A DNA stretch of 34,032 nt from Candidatus Chloroploca mongolica (GTDB lineage: Bacteria > Chloroflexota > Chloroflexia > Chloroflexales > Chloroflexaceae). Made by a program: the position numbers and the translations under genes. This document shows positions 16,293 through 25,127 of the stretch, piece after piece. The stretch spans positions 1 to 34,032 of the forward strand of contig NZ_SIJK02000056.1 in assembly GCF_004762035.2 (NCBI RefSeq). The letters are read 5' to 3'. Each line of letters begins with the position of its first letter. Within the stretch, counting starts at the first letter, position 1. Below the pieces are notes generated by a model that saw nothing but the letters and a program-made list of their open reading frames with translations, was not told where the DNA came from and ran no database searches.

Positions 16293-16407
16293 AGCGTGAT
16301 CACCTTTTGGGCACCCCACTGAGCCGCGATGATATCGGGCATGCCGCCGATGACCCCAACGGCCAGTTGTTTGGTCAGGCCATAATAGTCGAGGCAGGTG
16401 CGACATC
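16289..16407 (-). pseudogene. Possible C-terminal remnant of an unidentified gene
   Basis: About 35 codons ending in TAG with the codon bias of a real gene encode LDYYGLTKQLAVG, then VIGGMPDIIAAQWGAQKVITL. The frame differs from that of the secreted protein that overlaps its upper end, and a TGA blocks it upstream. Family not recognised. It may be a fragment left when the neighbouring gene arrived. Confidence 0.3.
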
Positions 16408-16875
16408 AATCTCTTTGCGCTGACCTTCCGGCCAGCTTGCGCTGACGCTCAGGCTATGATAACGTGCCTCGGCGAATCCGGGCAGCTTCACGGCAAACTG
16501 GCCATCGTTCGCCACGAGATCGCCTGCCTGACCATCATCACGCATAGTGAACTGTGGCCCGTCCGGCTCAATGCTCACCTGCATGATCACGCCTGAACTA
16601 AAGGCGTTCTGGCCATCAAGCAGGCGGGCAAGGATGCTCCCCACTGGCGCGGCCTGGCCAAGCTTCTGGGGCGTCACTGCTGCGCCCGGCGCAGCCGCCG
16701 CGAAGCGGTAGCGCTGCCCGTTTGCGCTGTAGCTCAGCCCGGCACCAGAGTTGGCCCACGGCTCGGCTTGCGCCGCTGGCACCGGCGGTGCCGCACTCCA
16801 GCCGACCGATGCGATCACGAAGATCATGGTTAGCAACCGCCACCAGTGGCGGGGAGCATTGAGTTGGGTGCGCAT
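16375..16875 (-). CDS. Small secreted protein with choice-of-anchor-X-like motif
   Basis: 166 residues from the ATG at 16875, which opens a good signal peptide (RHWWRLLTMIFVIASVGWSAAPPVPAAQA). An upstream start in the same frame at 16914 would bury it. The C-terminal half has 'FTMRDDGQAGDLVANDGQFAVKLPG', the 'DdG.agD.vagDG.yt' motif of choice-of-anchor-X and related beta-sandwich domains, then a final strand pair (YHSLSVSASW). It lacks a YLPLV motif, and its frame ends abruptly at a TGA next to coding debris. It lies 58 bp downstream of the truncated YLPLVRR protein on the same strand. Confidence 0.7.
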   Translation of the reverse strand: MRTQLNAPRHWWRLLTMIFVIASVGWSAAPPVPAAQAEPWANSGAGLSYSANGQRYRFAAAAPGAAVTPQKLGQAAPVGSILARLLDGQNAFSSGVIMQVSIEPDGPQFTMRDDGQAGDLVANDGQFAVKLPGFAEARYHSLSVSASWPEGQRKEIDVAPASTIMA

Positions 16876-16933
16876 AGACTCTGGCCTTTCCCTCAGCAGG
16901 TGGCAGGTGAGCAAGCAATCGAGGTGTTGCTGG

Positions 16934-17782
16934 CTACCGCCGCACCAGCGGCAGGTAGATGGTGGGCGCTGCCGTCGCCGCTAGGCGGCGCAGCTCACGC
17001 TGTTGCAACTCGTGAACAACCGGGATGAGGGCTGGCTCAGGCCAATCCTCAACCGTAAGCGCTAAGAGATACGCTTTCAAGGCCTCTTGCTCAGCGCTCA
17101 CGACACCGACATCGGCAAAGACGGTCTGGGTCGTTGGATCAAACCCGTTCGCAGTGAGATCAGCCTTGTAGGCAGCGATCGCGCTTGCGGTCATTGGTTC
17201 TAGATCAGCCGTCAGGACTTCAGCCTGACGGCGTATGTCGCCCGTGCGCGCGGCCGCTTCTTCGAGGAATGCCCGTGCCCGTTGACGCTGCCGCAGGTTC
17301 CAGGATCCATCGCCAGCAGCCTCGGCCAGCGCCGCCCGCCGTAGCGACTCCAACGCCGCGCGCCGTAGCGCATCAACCGTAAGCTGCTGCTCAAGATAGG
17401 TGCGCTGATCAGGATCAGTCAAGCCAGCCAGCGCTGTCAGCGTGATCGGTTGCGGGGTCACCAACTCGCGATAGGCGTTGCTTTGGGCAGGCAGCGCCGT
17501 AAGACTCACCTCGCCGTAAGCCGAAAGATAGAGCGCTTTACTAGTTGCCAGCGCAAAGATACACCCTGGGGTCATCCAGGGAAGGTTCGCCCATGGACAT
17601 ACGAGCATCGCCTCTAGCGTAGCCACAAGGCTCCCGCGATAAAAACCACGCTGCAGTTCATTCACCCGCACTTCGACTGTTTTGGGCACAGGTGGTGCGA
17701 GTCCCTGGCGATCCACCGCCGATTGCTGGGCGTTGAGCACCGCCATGTGGCGCGCGGTCTGAATCGGCTCGGGCTCATGCAC
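16934..17782 (-). CDS. 5'-truncated protein with C-terminal YLPLVRR
   Basis: 282 residues if translated from the ATG at 17782, but the first ~27 (MHEPEPIQTARHMAVLNAQQ...) are exactly antisense to a TPR-coding fragment and are not native. Genuine sequence seems to begin at about 17700 (APPVPKTVEVRVNELQRG). The body is largely alpha-helical (RTYLEQQLTVDALRRAALESL..., RQRARAFLEEAAARTGDI) and ends in IYLPLVRR. There is no signal peptide, unlike other proteins with this tail, consistent with loss of the 5' end at a rearrangement. Function unknown; possibly a dead gene. Confidence 0.55.
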   Translation of the reverse strand: MHEPEPIQTARHMAVLNAQQSAVDRQGLAPPVPKTVEVRVNELQRGFYRGSLVATLEAMLVCPWANLPWMTPGCIFALATSKALYLSAYGEVSLTALPAQSNAYRELVTPQPITLTALAGLTDPDQRTYLEQQLTVDALRRAALESLRRAALAEAAGDGSWNLRQRQRARAFLEEAAARTGDIRRQAEVLTADLEPMTASAIAAYKADLTANGFDPTTQTVFADVGVVSAEQEALKAYLLALTVEDWPEPALIPVVHELQQRELRRLAATAAPTIYLPLVRR

Positions 17783-18159
17783 CAGGCGCTTGGCGAAGCG
17801 GACGCGGCCCGATCCTCTTTGCGCGAGGCCTTGGCGATCCGCCGACGCATCCTGGGCGAGTTACACCACGATACGGCCAACACCCTGGGGCACCTGGGGA
17901 TGCTCCACCTGACCGCCGGACGCCCGCAACAGGCCCGGCCCCTGCTCGCCGAGGCGCTGCGCCGTCACCTGGCCCGCCTGGGCGGCGCCACCCCTACACT
18001 GCGCGCAGCCTGCTGCGCATGGGGCAGGTCTGTGCCGCGCTGGGCGATCAACCGCAGGCCCGTGCGTTCCTCAACCGAGCGCTGCTCGTCTACACGGCGG
18101 TGCTTGGCCCCGATCACCCCTCTACACTGGCGGCGCGGACGCTCGCTTACGCGGGATAG
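17699..18159 (+). pseudogene. TPR-repeat fragment (kinesin-light-chain type), frameshifted
   Basis: From about 17699 the plus frame encodes ESLAIHRRLLGVEHRHVARG, then LNRLGLMHQALGEADAARSS, and a second repeat with 'AIRRRILGELHHDTANTLGHLG'. These are classic TPR_12 repeats as in NB-ARC/TPR proteins. Near 17990 the reading frame must shift by one base. The next frame continues with YTARSLLRMGQVCAALGDQP and VYTAVLGPDHPSTLAART and stops at 18157-18159. There is no start and no ATPase part, so this is the broken C-terminal end of a larger gene. Confidence 0.75.
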
Positions 18160-18189
18160 CCCGCAGACGTGTGGCGCATCGTGTGATGA

Positions 18190-18399
18190 TGGGAGCGCAT
18201 CAGGCTGCGCAAATACCTCCACGCCTATCGGGCGATCTTCACCAAGAATCCACGCGCCGCAATGTTGCGCACCACGTTTGTCGATGCCTTTGCGGGAACA
18301 GGCTACCGGCAAAGCCCAAAGGCAGCGTCGGCACAAACACTCCCGCTTCGGCTCGATGACCTCCCTGTTTACGATGATGTGTCAACATCAATAGGCTGA
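18190..18399 (+). pseudogene. N-terminal fragment of a three-Cys-motif partner (TcmP)-like protein
   Basis: About 69 codons: WERIRLRKYLHAYRAIF, then TKNPRAAMLRTTFVDAFAGTG, then YRQSPKAAS, stopping at 18397-18399. The 'KYl.aYr.if....f...YvDaFAGtG' pattern is the start of TcmP, a methyltransferase-fold family often found in mobile or defence neighbourhoods. Two TGA codons sit just upstream in frame and no start is present. The rest of the usual protein, including most of its catalytic domain, is absent. Family call from memory of the motif. Confidence 0.6.
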
Positions 18400-18426
18400 C
18401 GTCAGAATGCCGGCTCATTGTTGCGA

Positions 18427-18626
18427 TGATTGATTGCGTCGCAGCGAGCTCGATCGCTAACGGCAGACCATCAAGCCGGGTGCAGATCGCCGTTACACTG
18501 CTTAAGGCATGCGCATCAGGCACGAACGCTGGGTTGAAGGCCTGCACGCGATCAATAAACATCTGGACGGCGGCTGAATCAGCCGCATGTTCAGCCGCCT
18601 GCGGTAAGCGGTATCTTGCTCATGAG
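18427..18626 (-). pseudogene. Internal fragment of a STAND ATPase domain
   Basis: On the minus strand: QAAEHAADSAAVQMFIDRVQ, then AFNPAFVPDAHALSSVTAIC, then TRLDGLPLAIELAA. This is the stretch of STAND/NB-ARC regulators between 'saavqLFveRa' and 'rLdGLPLAIELAAar'. It matches the corresponding part of the complete regulator at 19180-21699 in style but lacks Walker motifs and the rest of the gene. The frame has a start codon at 18562 by chance. Confidence 0.65.
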
Positions 18627-18770
18627 CCTGCGCCAGAGTGGGCGGACGTTGAGACGCTTCTGCACGCACTAGGTGCCGACATTGGCGAGCGTTGGATCAT
18701 TTCTTCAGAAGCATCCACGTTGGGCCACCACTTTGACGTAGCCCTAATTCCCAGACTTCGCCGTGCTTGA
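18618..18770 (+). pseudogene. Unidentified C-terminal coding fragment
   Basis: About 50 codons, AHEPAPEWADVETLLHALGA, then DIGERWIISSEASTLGHHFD, then VALIPRLRRA and stop. The codons look real, but the frame upstream is antisense to the STAND fragment. Family not recognised. It overlaps the Rpn fragment start by a few bases. Confidence 0.35.
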
Positions 18771-19056
18771 TTTCCAATTCCGCGTGGTACAATTGAACCA
18801 GCTCCGGTGGCGCGATTATCTTGAGAATCCCAACCCGCTGGTGGCGGCACTGCTCACCCGGATGCAGGTCGCACCACGTGAGCGGCGTGCCGTCAAGGCG
18901 GCGTGCATGGCGTATCTCGTGGGATTGCCAATCAGTACGAAGCGGCGGCGCATGCTTCGGCAGTTTCTGGAGGTCTATCTGCCATTACAGCCAGCAGAGG
19001 AGCGCTTGCTACAGGAAGAGCTCGCTGATCTGGTGCCAAGGGAACCGGAGGATTAG
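18763..19056 (+). pseudogene. C-terminal half of an Rpn-type nuclease/transposase-like protein
   Basis: 97 residues from a GTG at 18763: LDFQFRVVQLNQLRWRDYLE, NPNPLVAALLTRMQVAPRER and FLEVYLPLQPAEERLLQEEL. This is the C-terminal half of Rpn-family (PD-(D/E)XK, formerly transposase_31) proteins, with the typical 'W.dyl..pNPvaaaLl.rM' line. The nuclease half is missing, and an in-frame TAA lies at 18745-18747. Rpn proteins have been linked to recombination and phage defence; this piece should be inactive. Its VYLPLQP is unrelated to the YLPLV tag. Confidence 0.65.
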
Positions 19057-19179
19057 TAGATACCTGCATTGCCGAATGCCAGCGCTCAGCGAGGGCTGCG
19101 GCGGGGCGCTTTCCACGCTGGCCGATCTCGAAGCCTGGCTGACCACCAAGCTAGTACCGCCCCTGCCTGGAACTACCGA

Positions 19180-21699
19180 CTATGCATACTCGGCGAGCAC
19201 TTGCGCCAATGATAGCATGCTGCCTGCTGCATAGTCAGCCTGCCAGGTTGGATGCACTGCGATCAAGGTGCGCACCTGCACACGTACATGCAAATCGTTC
19301 GGCTCGGTGCCCAGTTCATAGAAACGCTGCAGATGCTCAGCGGCCCCGAGCAGTCGTGCGGCTTCAGGCACATTGCCCCGGTGTGCGGCGAGCAGCGCCA
19401 GACCAGCGATGGCATGGATGGCGATGTCGGCCAACCCCGACAGATGGGCGTTGTGCATACTGGCACGGAACCAGCGCTCGGCTGTCGTTGCATCGCCCTG
19501 CTGGAGCGCCAGGTAGCCCAGGTTACGCCGTACGCGGACGATGGCAAAGACGAGGCCCTGGGTTTCATAGGTATTGAGGCTCTGGGTGAGTAACTGCATA
19601 GCCTGCGGGTAATCGCCGCACGCAAGGACGATCAGGCCCAAGCCATCCTGCGACTCAGCGATGATCTCGGGTATGCCGATCTGTTCGGCAAGGACGAGAG
19701 CCTGTTGAAAGGTGGCCTCAGCTTGCGTGTAATCGCACTGTAGACGCAGCGCATTGCCGAGATTAGCCAGTGTACCGGCGATCCGTACGTGATTACCACA
19801 GGTACGCGCATAGGTAATTGCGTCGTGAAAGCAGGTGATCGCATTAAGGTAATTGCCCTGAGCGACGTAGGTCATGCCCAGGTTGTTGAGGATCGTGGAT
19901 AACAAAAAGGCATCACCGGTTGAGTGCGCCAGGGCGAGACTCTGTTGATGCAGTTCGACCGATTGCGCATATTTGCCAGGAATGCGTGCAAAGATGCCCG
20001 CGAGGTTGAGGCTGCGGGCGAGGCCAATTGGATCGTCGCAGGCGCGAAAGAGCGCGATCGCCTGATCGAGATACGCATAGCAACTGGTGTCTGACTGCTG
20101 TGAGATAAGAAAGCTCGTGGCATAGTTGGCGCGTGCCTGGAGATCAAGATCGCCGGGCGGCGGATGCGCCACCAACGGTTCGAGCCAGCGGCGCCCTTCA
20201 CTGAAGAGACCGCGTGTGCGCCAGTAGGCGAAGAGAGCGGTACTGATGCGCAACCCAGCCAGGCCACCATCGTGGGCAAGCGACCAGGTGTAGGCGGCCC
20301 GCAGGTTGGGTAACTCGGCGTCAAGATGCACAAGCCAGGTCTGCTGTTCTGGGCCATCAAGCGAGACCTCGGCCTGCTCAGCCAGATTGACGAAGAATGC
20401 GGCATGCCGGGCCTGTTGCGTTGCCAGTTCACCGCTGGCGTTCAGTTGCTCGAGCGCAAAGGCACGCAACGTTTCCAGGAATTCGTAGCGATCATCTTTG
20501 ACCGTCACCAATTGTTGTTCCACCAGTTGGGGAAGGGCCTGCGCGATGGGCATAGAACCATTGATGGCCTGCGCTGCGTGCCGTGTCCAGCCGCCCTCGA
20601 AAACACCTAAGCGATCAAAGATCTGACGGGTGGCAGGATCGAGCAACTGGTAGCTCCACATGATCGCGCGATGGAGCGTGCGCTGGCGTTCGGGCAGATC
20701 GTACGGGCCGTCAGCGAGGGCAGGCAGCAAGGGCGAAAGCTGGGCCAGGAGTTCAGCGGGTGTAAAACGATAACAACGGGCGGCAGCGAGCTCAATCGCA
20801 AGGGGGAGGCCGTCGAGACGGCGGCAGATCGTGGCCACTTCGGAAGCTGCATCGGCAAGTTTGAAGCTCGGACACACTGCGCCAGCGCGCTCGGCAAAGA
20901 GTTGCACGGACGGGGCCTGGACAATCGCCTCGGCCTGATCTGTGGCGGGCAAACCGAGCGGCTCGACCGCAAAGAGGCGTTCGGCACGCAGGCGCAACGG
21001 CGCACGACTCGTCGCAATAACCTGGAGCAGAGGGCAGAGTGCGAGCAATTCAGCCACATCGTGAGCTGAGGCAAGCAGGTGCTCGAAGTTATCGAGGATA
21101 AGCAGGGTCGACTGATGATACAGGCGATCGGCGAGTTGATTGAGCAGGGAGGTTCCGGGCTGTTCTGTAAGCGCCAGGGCACGGGCAAGCGCGGGGAGCA
21201 ACTGGGTCGGCTCGCTTAGCGAGGCAAGCGCCAGATAGACGACATGGTCGTCAAAGAGCGGGCGTACGTTGAGTGCGGCATGCTGCGCGAGGCGGGTTTT
21301 CCCAACACCGGGCGGGCCAAGCAGGGTGAGCAACCGTGTGCCGTCACGCAACAGACGGCGCTGGATAGCGGCAAGCACCGCCTCACGCCCAAGCAAGGGA
21401 TTAGGCGGCGCAGGTATCGCCCCTGGTGGGCGCGAGCGTGGTGGGTTGATGCCAACGGCGCGGCTCGCGGGGAGCGGCACCGTGCTCTCAGGCAAAAAAG
21501 CCGCCTGCTCAGCCGGGGTAGCCTGGAGCAGATCGAGCACCTGCGGCAACATCGCCGGTGGCAACGTACGCTCGCCGCGTTCAATTTTGCGCACCAGCGA
21601 GAGCGAACAGGCAATCTGATCGGCAAGCGCCGCCTGAGTCAGACCGAGGGAAGTGCGGCGGCGGCGCACCCATTCACCAAAAACAGAGGAACGAACCAT
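19180..21699 (-). CDS. XRE-STAND-TPR transcriptional regulator, complete
   Basis: 839 residues from the ATG at 21699. No clear Shine-Dalgarno precedes it, so weak initiation is possible. Residues 1-62 are an XRE helix-turn-helix (LTQAALADQIACSLSLVRKIERG). Residues about 100-400 are a STAND/NB-ARC ATPase: LLGREAVL, Walker A GPPGVGKT (128-135), Walker B LLILDNFEHLL (about 199-209), ATSRAPLRLRAE, RLDGLPLAIELAAARC. A winged-helix/linker region follows. Residues about 480-830 are TPR repeats (ARSLNLAGIFARIPGKYAQS, ILNNLGMTYVAQGNYLNAIT, GTLANLGNALRLQCDYTQAE). Length and order are those of a full-size regulator, in which the TPR part senses a ligand and ATP exchange switches DNA binding. It is divergent from the surface-protein operon at 21851 and probably regulates it or itself; that is inference. 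Confidence 0.92.
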   Translation of the reverse strand: MVRSSVFGEWVRRRRTSLGLTQAALADQIACSLSLVRKIERGERTLPPAMLPQVLDLLQATPAEQAAFLPESTVPLPASRAVGINPPRSRPPGAIPAPPNPLLGREAVLAAIQRRLLRDGTRLLTLLGPPGVGKTRLAQHAALNVRPLFDDHVVYLALASLSEPTQLLPALARALALTEQPGTSLLNQLADRLYHQSTLLILDNFEHLLASAHDVAELLALCPLLQVIATSRAPLRLRAERLFAVEPLGLPATDQAEAIVQAPSVQLFAERAGAVCPSFKLADAASEVATICRRLDGLPLAIELAAARCYRFTPAELLAQLSPLLPALADGPYDLPERQRTLHRAIMWSYQLLDPATRQIFDRLGVFEGGWTRHAAQAINGSMPIAQALPQLVEQQLVTVKDDRYEFLETLRAFALEQLNASGELATQQARHAAFFVNLAEQAEVSLDGPEQQTWLVHLDAELPNLRAAYTWSLAHDGGLAGLRISTALFAYWRTRGLFSEGRRWLEPLVAHPPPGDLDLQARANYATSFLISQQSDTSCYAYLDQAIALFRACDDPIGLARSLNLAGIFARIPGKYAQSVELHQQSLALAHSTGDAFLLSTILNNLGMTYVAQGNYLNAITCFHDAITYARTCGNHVRIAGTLANLGNALRLQCDYTQAEATFQQALVLAEQIGIPEIIAESQDGLGLIVLACGDYPQAMQLLTQSLNTYETQGLVFAIVRVRRNLGYLALQQGDATTAERWFRASMHNAHLSGLADIAIHAIAGLALLAAHRGNVPEAARLLGAAEHLQRFYELGTEPNDLHVRVQVRTLIAVHPTWQADYAAGSMLSLAQVLAEYA

Positions 21700-21732
21700 A
21701 TGGTGCTAGTCATCCGAATTGTGTCACTTTTG

Positions 21733-21750
21733 TGTTACCTAAGTATAACA
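21733..21750 (-). promoter_or_regulatory. Candidate promoter/operator of the STAND regulator
   Basis: The minus strand has TATACT (21742-21747), a good -10 box, inside an imperfect palindrome with arms TGTTA/TAACA (21733-21737 and 21746-21750). A dyad overlapping the -10 fits autoregulation by the gene's own XRE domain. The -35 position is not consensus. The same 151-bp region must also hold the promoter of the divergent gene at 21851, for which no clear boxes were found. Confidence 0.35.
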
Positions 21751-21850
21751 ATAAACTGGTTTAATTGGGGAAGCAATTGCTTGCTACATTATGCAGGTAT
21801 GCGCTCAATGGTAAAGACTGTGTTAAGAAGATGCTAGAAAGCAGAGTTCA

Positions 21851-24800
21851 ATGCAGCGTCATCATATTCGAGTCCTGTTGACCCTCTGTGCATTGCTCCT
21901 CATCGCCACACTGCTACCACAGGCACGAGGTTTAGTCGAGGCCCAGAGTTCCTTGGCAACCACACCCTCTGATCCGGCCCCCTTCGCCCGCCTCGCCGGT
22001 ACAGCCTCGCCTGATGGCTTGGCCCAGGCTGGCCTGCGGGTCGAGCTTGCCCAGGACGGCGTACGCCCCGAAGCGACCACCACCGATGGGGATGGCGCAT
22101 ACTTCTTCGCGATGGTTGCAGGCGGTGCCTATACCGTGACTGCGTTTGACGGCACGGGACTGCCCTTTGCAAGCGAGACGCTGCTCCTCACGTCGGGCGA
22201 AACGCTTTATGTGGATCTTGGCGAACCCTTGCGCCCCAGGAGGGCAAGCCTTGCCAATAACGAGACAAGCCCCTGCGCCTACAATGCCCCGCCGGGAACC
22301 GCGATCATCCGCGGTACTGTTACCGATGCGCTGACCGGCCAACCAGTCAGCGACGTTTTCGTCTCGGCTTTTGGGCCCCGCAATGCCTCGGCCACGACCA
22401 GTGCGACAGGCACTTATACGCTCACCGAGCTTGCGGCTGGTGCTTACAGGATCAGTTTCAGACCTCCGTCGAGTCAAAATTACCTACTGCAATACTATAA
22501 CGGTAAAGACGATTCCGCTGAGGCTGATCTGCTCACGGTTCCTGAGGGGGCCACGCTCACCAACATCAATGCGGCCCTGACCCCCGGCGCGATCATCAGT
22601 GGGCGGGTGAGTGGCGTTGGCAATGAAGCGCTCAGTGGGGTCGCTGTTACGGCCTATCGCCTCGTTGGCGAGGCGCGCTACGCTGAAGCGAGTGATCGCA
22701 CCGAGAGTGATGGGAGCTTCAGCATTGATCGCTTGCCTGCTGGTACCTATCAGCTCGAAACGTGGATTACCGATAGTGACAACGCTACTGTGCGCGCCTA
22801 TCTCAACGGCACCTCGAACGAAGTAAGCATTGCGCCCTCTAGCACCAATCCGAACGTCAACCTGAACCTTGTGCGGGGAGCCCAGTTTAGCGGGCGCATC
22901 ACCGATGCGAATGGGTCAGGAATTAGCGATATCAGGGTGACTGTGTACGATGCCACCAATGATCGCTATGTGAAGGATGTAGCGCGATCTGAGTTTAATG
23001 GCAGCTACACGTCGCTTGCGCTCCCGGCTGGCAGCTATAAGGTGCGTTTTTGGTCGAATAGCTACGCTAGTCAGGTTTACCTTGATACGTACTACAACAA
23101 CCAGCCCAGCCTTGAACTCGCCACCCCGCTTGTGCTTGGCGCTAGTGGGGTGACGCCCAACATTGACGCTCAGTTGACCCTAGGTGGCGTCATTGCAGGC
23201 AAAGTGACGGGTGCCAACGGCGTACCGCTGAACAGGGTGAGCGTCTGGGCCGGGCCAGCCGCAGGCGGCAGTGGCTCTTATGTATCAACCTCGACCGGCT
23301 CTGACGGCACCTACACCCTACGCGGGCTAGCTACAGGGCAGTACCAGGTAAGTTTTGCTACTTTAGATTCGTACGATACCGAAACTCAGCGCTACCTGGG
23401 GGAGTATTACAATAACCAGAGCACGAGCGCTACGGCGAATCCGGTCACGGTGACCGCACCGAACACCGTTGCCAACATCAATGCTGAACTGACCCGTGGC
23501 GCAATCATCAGTGGCTGTGTCAGTGGCAGTGATACTGGTCGTGGGATCAGCCGTCCCAGACTTGAGATCAGACCGGTCGGTGGCGGCTCTTCCGTCGCTA
23601 CCCGGAGTGATTCGAATGGCACCTATCGCACCCAGGCGCTGCTCCCGGGCAGCTATCGGATCACCTTCAGCGACGACTCTACCTCAAACAACTCCACCCG
23701 TCCCGGCTATGTCAGCCAGGACTATGCCACACCGGTCGTGGTAGCCAGCGACAGTCTCACCGGGATCGACGCGGTGCTGAATCCCGGCGGAGCGTTTCGG
23801 GGCACGATTACGGGCCTGGATGGGGTACCGCTGGACGGCATTGATGTGTCGATCTACACCCCATCCTCTTATGTAGCACGCGGTTCTACGTATGAGGATG
23901 GGGTGTATACCACGCGGACAGTGGCCCCTGGCCGCTACACCCTACGCCTAAGACCCTACTCGTCCAGCCCCAGTGCGGCCTATGCTAGCGTAGAGATCGG
24001 CCCCTTTGATGCGACGCTCAACGCCTTCACCATTGTGAATTACCAGATGAGCTTGGGCGGCCAGATCAGCGGACGGATCACCAATCGGGATGGTGCGGCG
24101 CTGAGTGATCTTTCGGTAGCGATCTACAACGAGGCCGGATATTTTGTGGACAGCACCTACTATGTTGACGACAGCGGCGTCTATACCACGACGGGGCTGG
24201 CCCCTGGAAACTACCGGCTTGAGTTTCGGCCTTATGGGGATGCGAATCAGTATGCGCCCCAGTTTTACAACAACAAACCTGACCTTGCCAGCGCCGATCC
24301 GGTCACGGTGAGCGAGCCGGGGATCATCCCGAATATCAATGCGGCCCTCGACATTGGCAGCGTCATCGCGGGCCAGGTCACGGTGGCAGGGGGGGCCGAA
24401 CTGGGCGCTGTTGAGGTTGCAGTCTACAATGCCGAGGGAAGGTACATCAGGACTACCTGGGTCGCGAGCGACGGCAGCTACAGTACGCCAGCCCTCGCCA
24501 GTGGCAGCTACCGGCTCTGTTTCACCCCACAGGCGAGTCGCCTGATCGCCGAGTGCTACAACAACCAGGCCACGCCAGACAACGCCACCCCGATCGTCGT
24601 CACGGCCCCCACGCCAGTCGAGAACATCAATGTCGAACTAGCCGTGGGCAGTCAACTCAAGGGCCGGGTGGTTGATGCGGCAGGGGATGGGGTTGCTGGC
24701 GTCCAGGTCGTGGTTGTCGCGCGCACGAGTACCGCGCAGGAAAACCTTATCCTGGCGCGGGCCTTCAGCGCGAGCGATGGCAGCTATACGACTAGCCCTG

Positions 24801-24967
24801 GCCTCCCGGCAGGTGCCTACCAACTCTCTTTCTATGCGCCGACCGGCAGTAACCTCGGGTTTGCCAACCTGGACGCGACGGTCGCGAGCAGCGGCACCGA
24901 TGTTGAACTCGCTGACGTCACGCTCAGCAGCGTACGGCGGGTTTACTTGCCGTTGGTGTGGCGCTAG
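21851..24967 (+). CDS. Secreted carboxypeptidase-regulatory-like repeat protein, YLPLVWR tail
   Basis: 1038 residues. Signal peptide about 1-32 (HIRVLLTLCALLLIATLLPQ). Then about nine or ten ~100-residue beta-sandwich repeats of the CarboxypepD_reg/prealbumin-like type. Each has 'GG.I.G.VT...G..L..V.V..Y', 'sdG.Yt...L..G.YrL.F' and a linker with 'YYNNqps...A.pv.V......nINa.L' (QYYNGKDDSAEAD, TYYNNQPSLELAT, EYYNNQSTSATAN, QFYNNKPDLASAD, ECYNNQATPDNAT). These domains are structural and common in large surface proteins. The protein ends RRVYLPLVWR. Ribosome-binding site weak. First gene of a plus-strand set of four, divergent from the STAND regulator. Confidence 0.9.
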   Translation: MQRHHIRVLLTLCALLLIATLLPQARGLVEAQSSLATTPSDPAPFARLAGTASPDGLAQAGLRVELAQDGVRPEATTTDGDGAYFFAMVAGGAYTVTAFDGTGLPFASETLLLTSGETLYVDLGEPLRPRRASLANNETSPCAYNAPPGTAIIRGTVTDALTGQPVSDVFVSAFGPRNASATTSATGTYTLTELAAGAYRISFRPPSSQNYLLQYYNGKDDSAEADLLTVPEGATLTNINAALTPGAIISGRVSGVGNEALSGVAVTAYRLVGEARYAEASDRTESDGSFSIDRLPAGTYQLETWITDSDNATVRAYLNGTSNEVSIAPSSTNPNVNLNLVRGAQFSGRITDANGSGISDIRVTVYDATNDRYVKDVARSEFNGSYTSLALPAGSYKVRFWSNSYASQVYLDTYYNNQPSLELATPLVLGASGVTPNIDAQLTLGGVIAGKVTGANGVPLNRVSVWAGPAAGGSGSYVSTSTGSDGTYTLRGLATGQYQVSFATLDSYDTETQRYLGEYYNNQSTSATANPVTVTAPNTVANINAELTRGAIISGCVSGSDTGRGISRPRLEIRPVGGGSSVATRSDSNGTYRTQALLPGSYRITFSDDSTSNNSTRPGYVSQDYATPVVVASDSLTGIDAVLNPGGAFRGTITGLDGVPLDGIDVSIYTPSSYVARGSTYEDGVYTTRTVAPGRYTLRLRPYSSSPSAAYASVEIGPFDATLNAFTIVNYQMSLGGQISGRITNRDGAALSDLSVAIYNEAGYFVDSTYYVDDSGVYTTTGLAPGNYRLEFRPYGDANQYAPQFYNNKPDLASADPVTVSEPGIIPNINAALDIGSVIAGQVTVAGGAELGAVEVAVYNAEGRYIRTTWVASDGSYSTPALASGSYRLCFTPQASRLIAECYNNQATPDNATPIVVTAPTPVENINVELAVGSQLKGRVVDAAGDGVAGVQVVVVARTSTAQENLILARAFSASDGSYTTSPGLPAGAYQLSFYAPTGSNLGFANLDATVASSGTDVELADVTLSSVRRVYLPLVWR

Positions 24968-25127
24968 GGATGGTTCGTAACCAATAGGCAAGCCTGCCCT
25001 GCGTGTGCTGCCCCTCTCCGCTAACGGCACATTTTTGTTTAGCTTGTGGACAAACGGCTACATCTTTGGCAGCTTCGCCCTGATGCTGAAGCGTTCGCAG
25101 CAGTAATTGGTTTGAGGAGCCATATCT

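Larger units (their letters stand above)
15981..16374. other. Intergenic stretch with promoter, inverted repeat and coding debris
   Basis: 394 bases without an intact gene. From left to right it holds the ribosome-binding site and leader of the large secreted-protein gene, a TATAAT box, about 150 bases with no recognised feature, an inverted repeat at 16244-16292, and minus-strand sequence with coding character (16289-16407). Confidence 0.5.

Noticed and set aside
19057-19179. Plus-strand coding stretch STLADLEAWLTTKLVPPLPG after the Rpn fragment
   Set aside because: It looks slightly coding-like but is too short and matches no family I can name; it may be more debris of the same graveyard.
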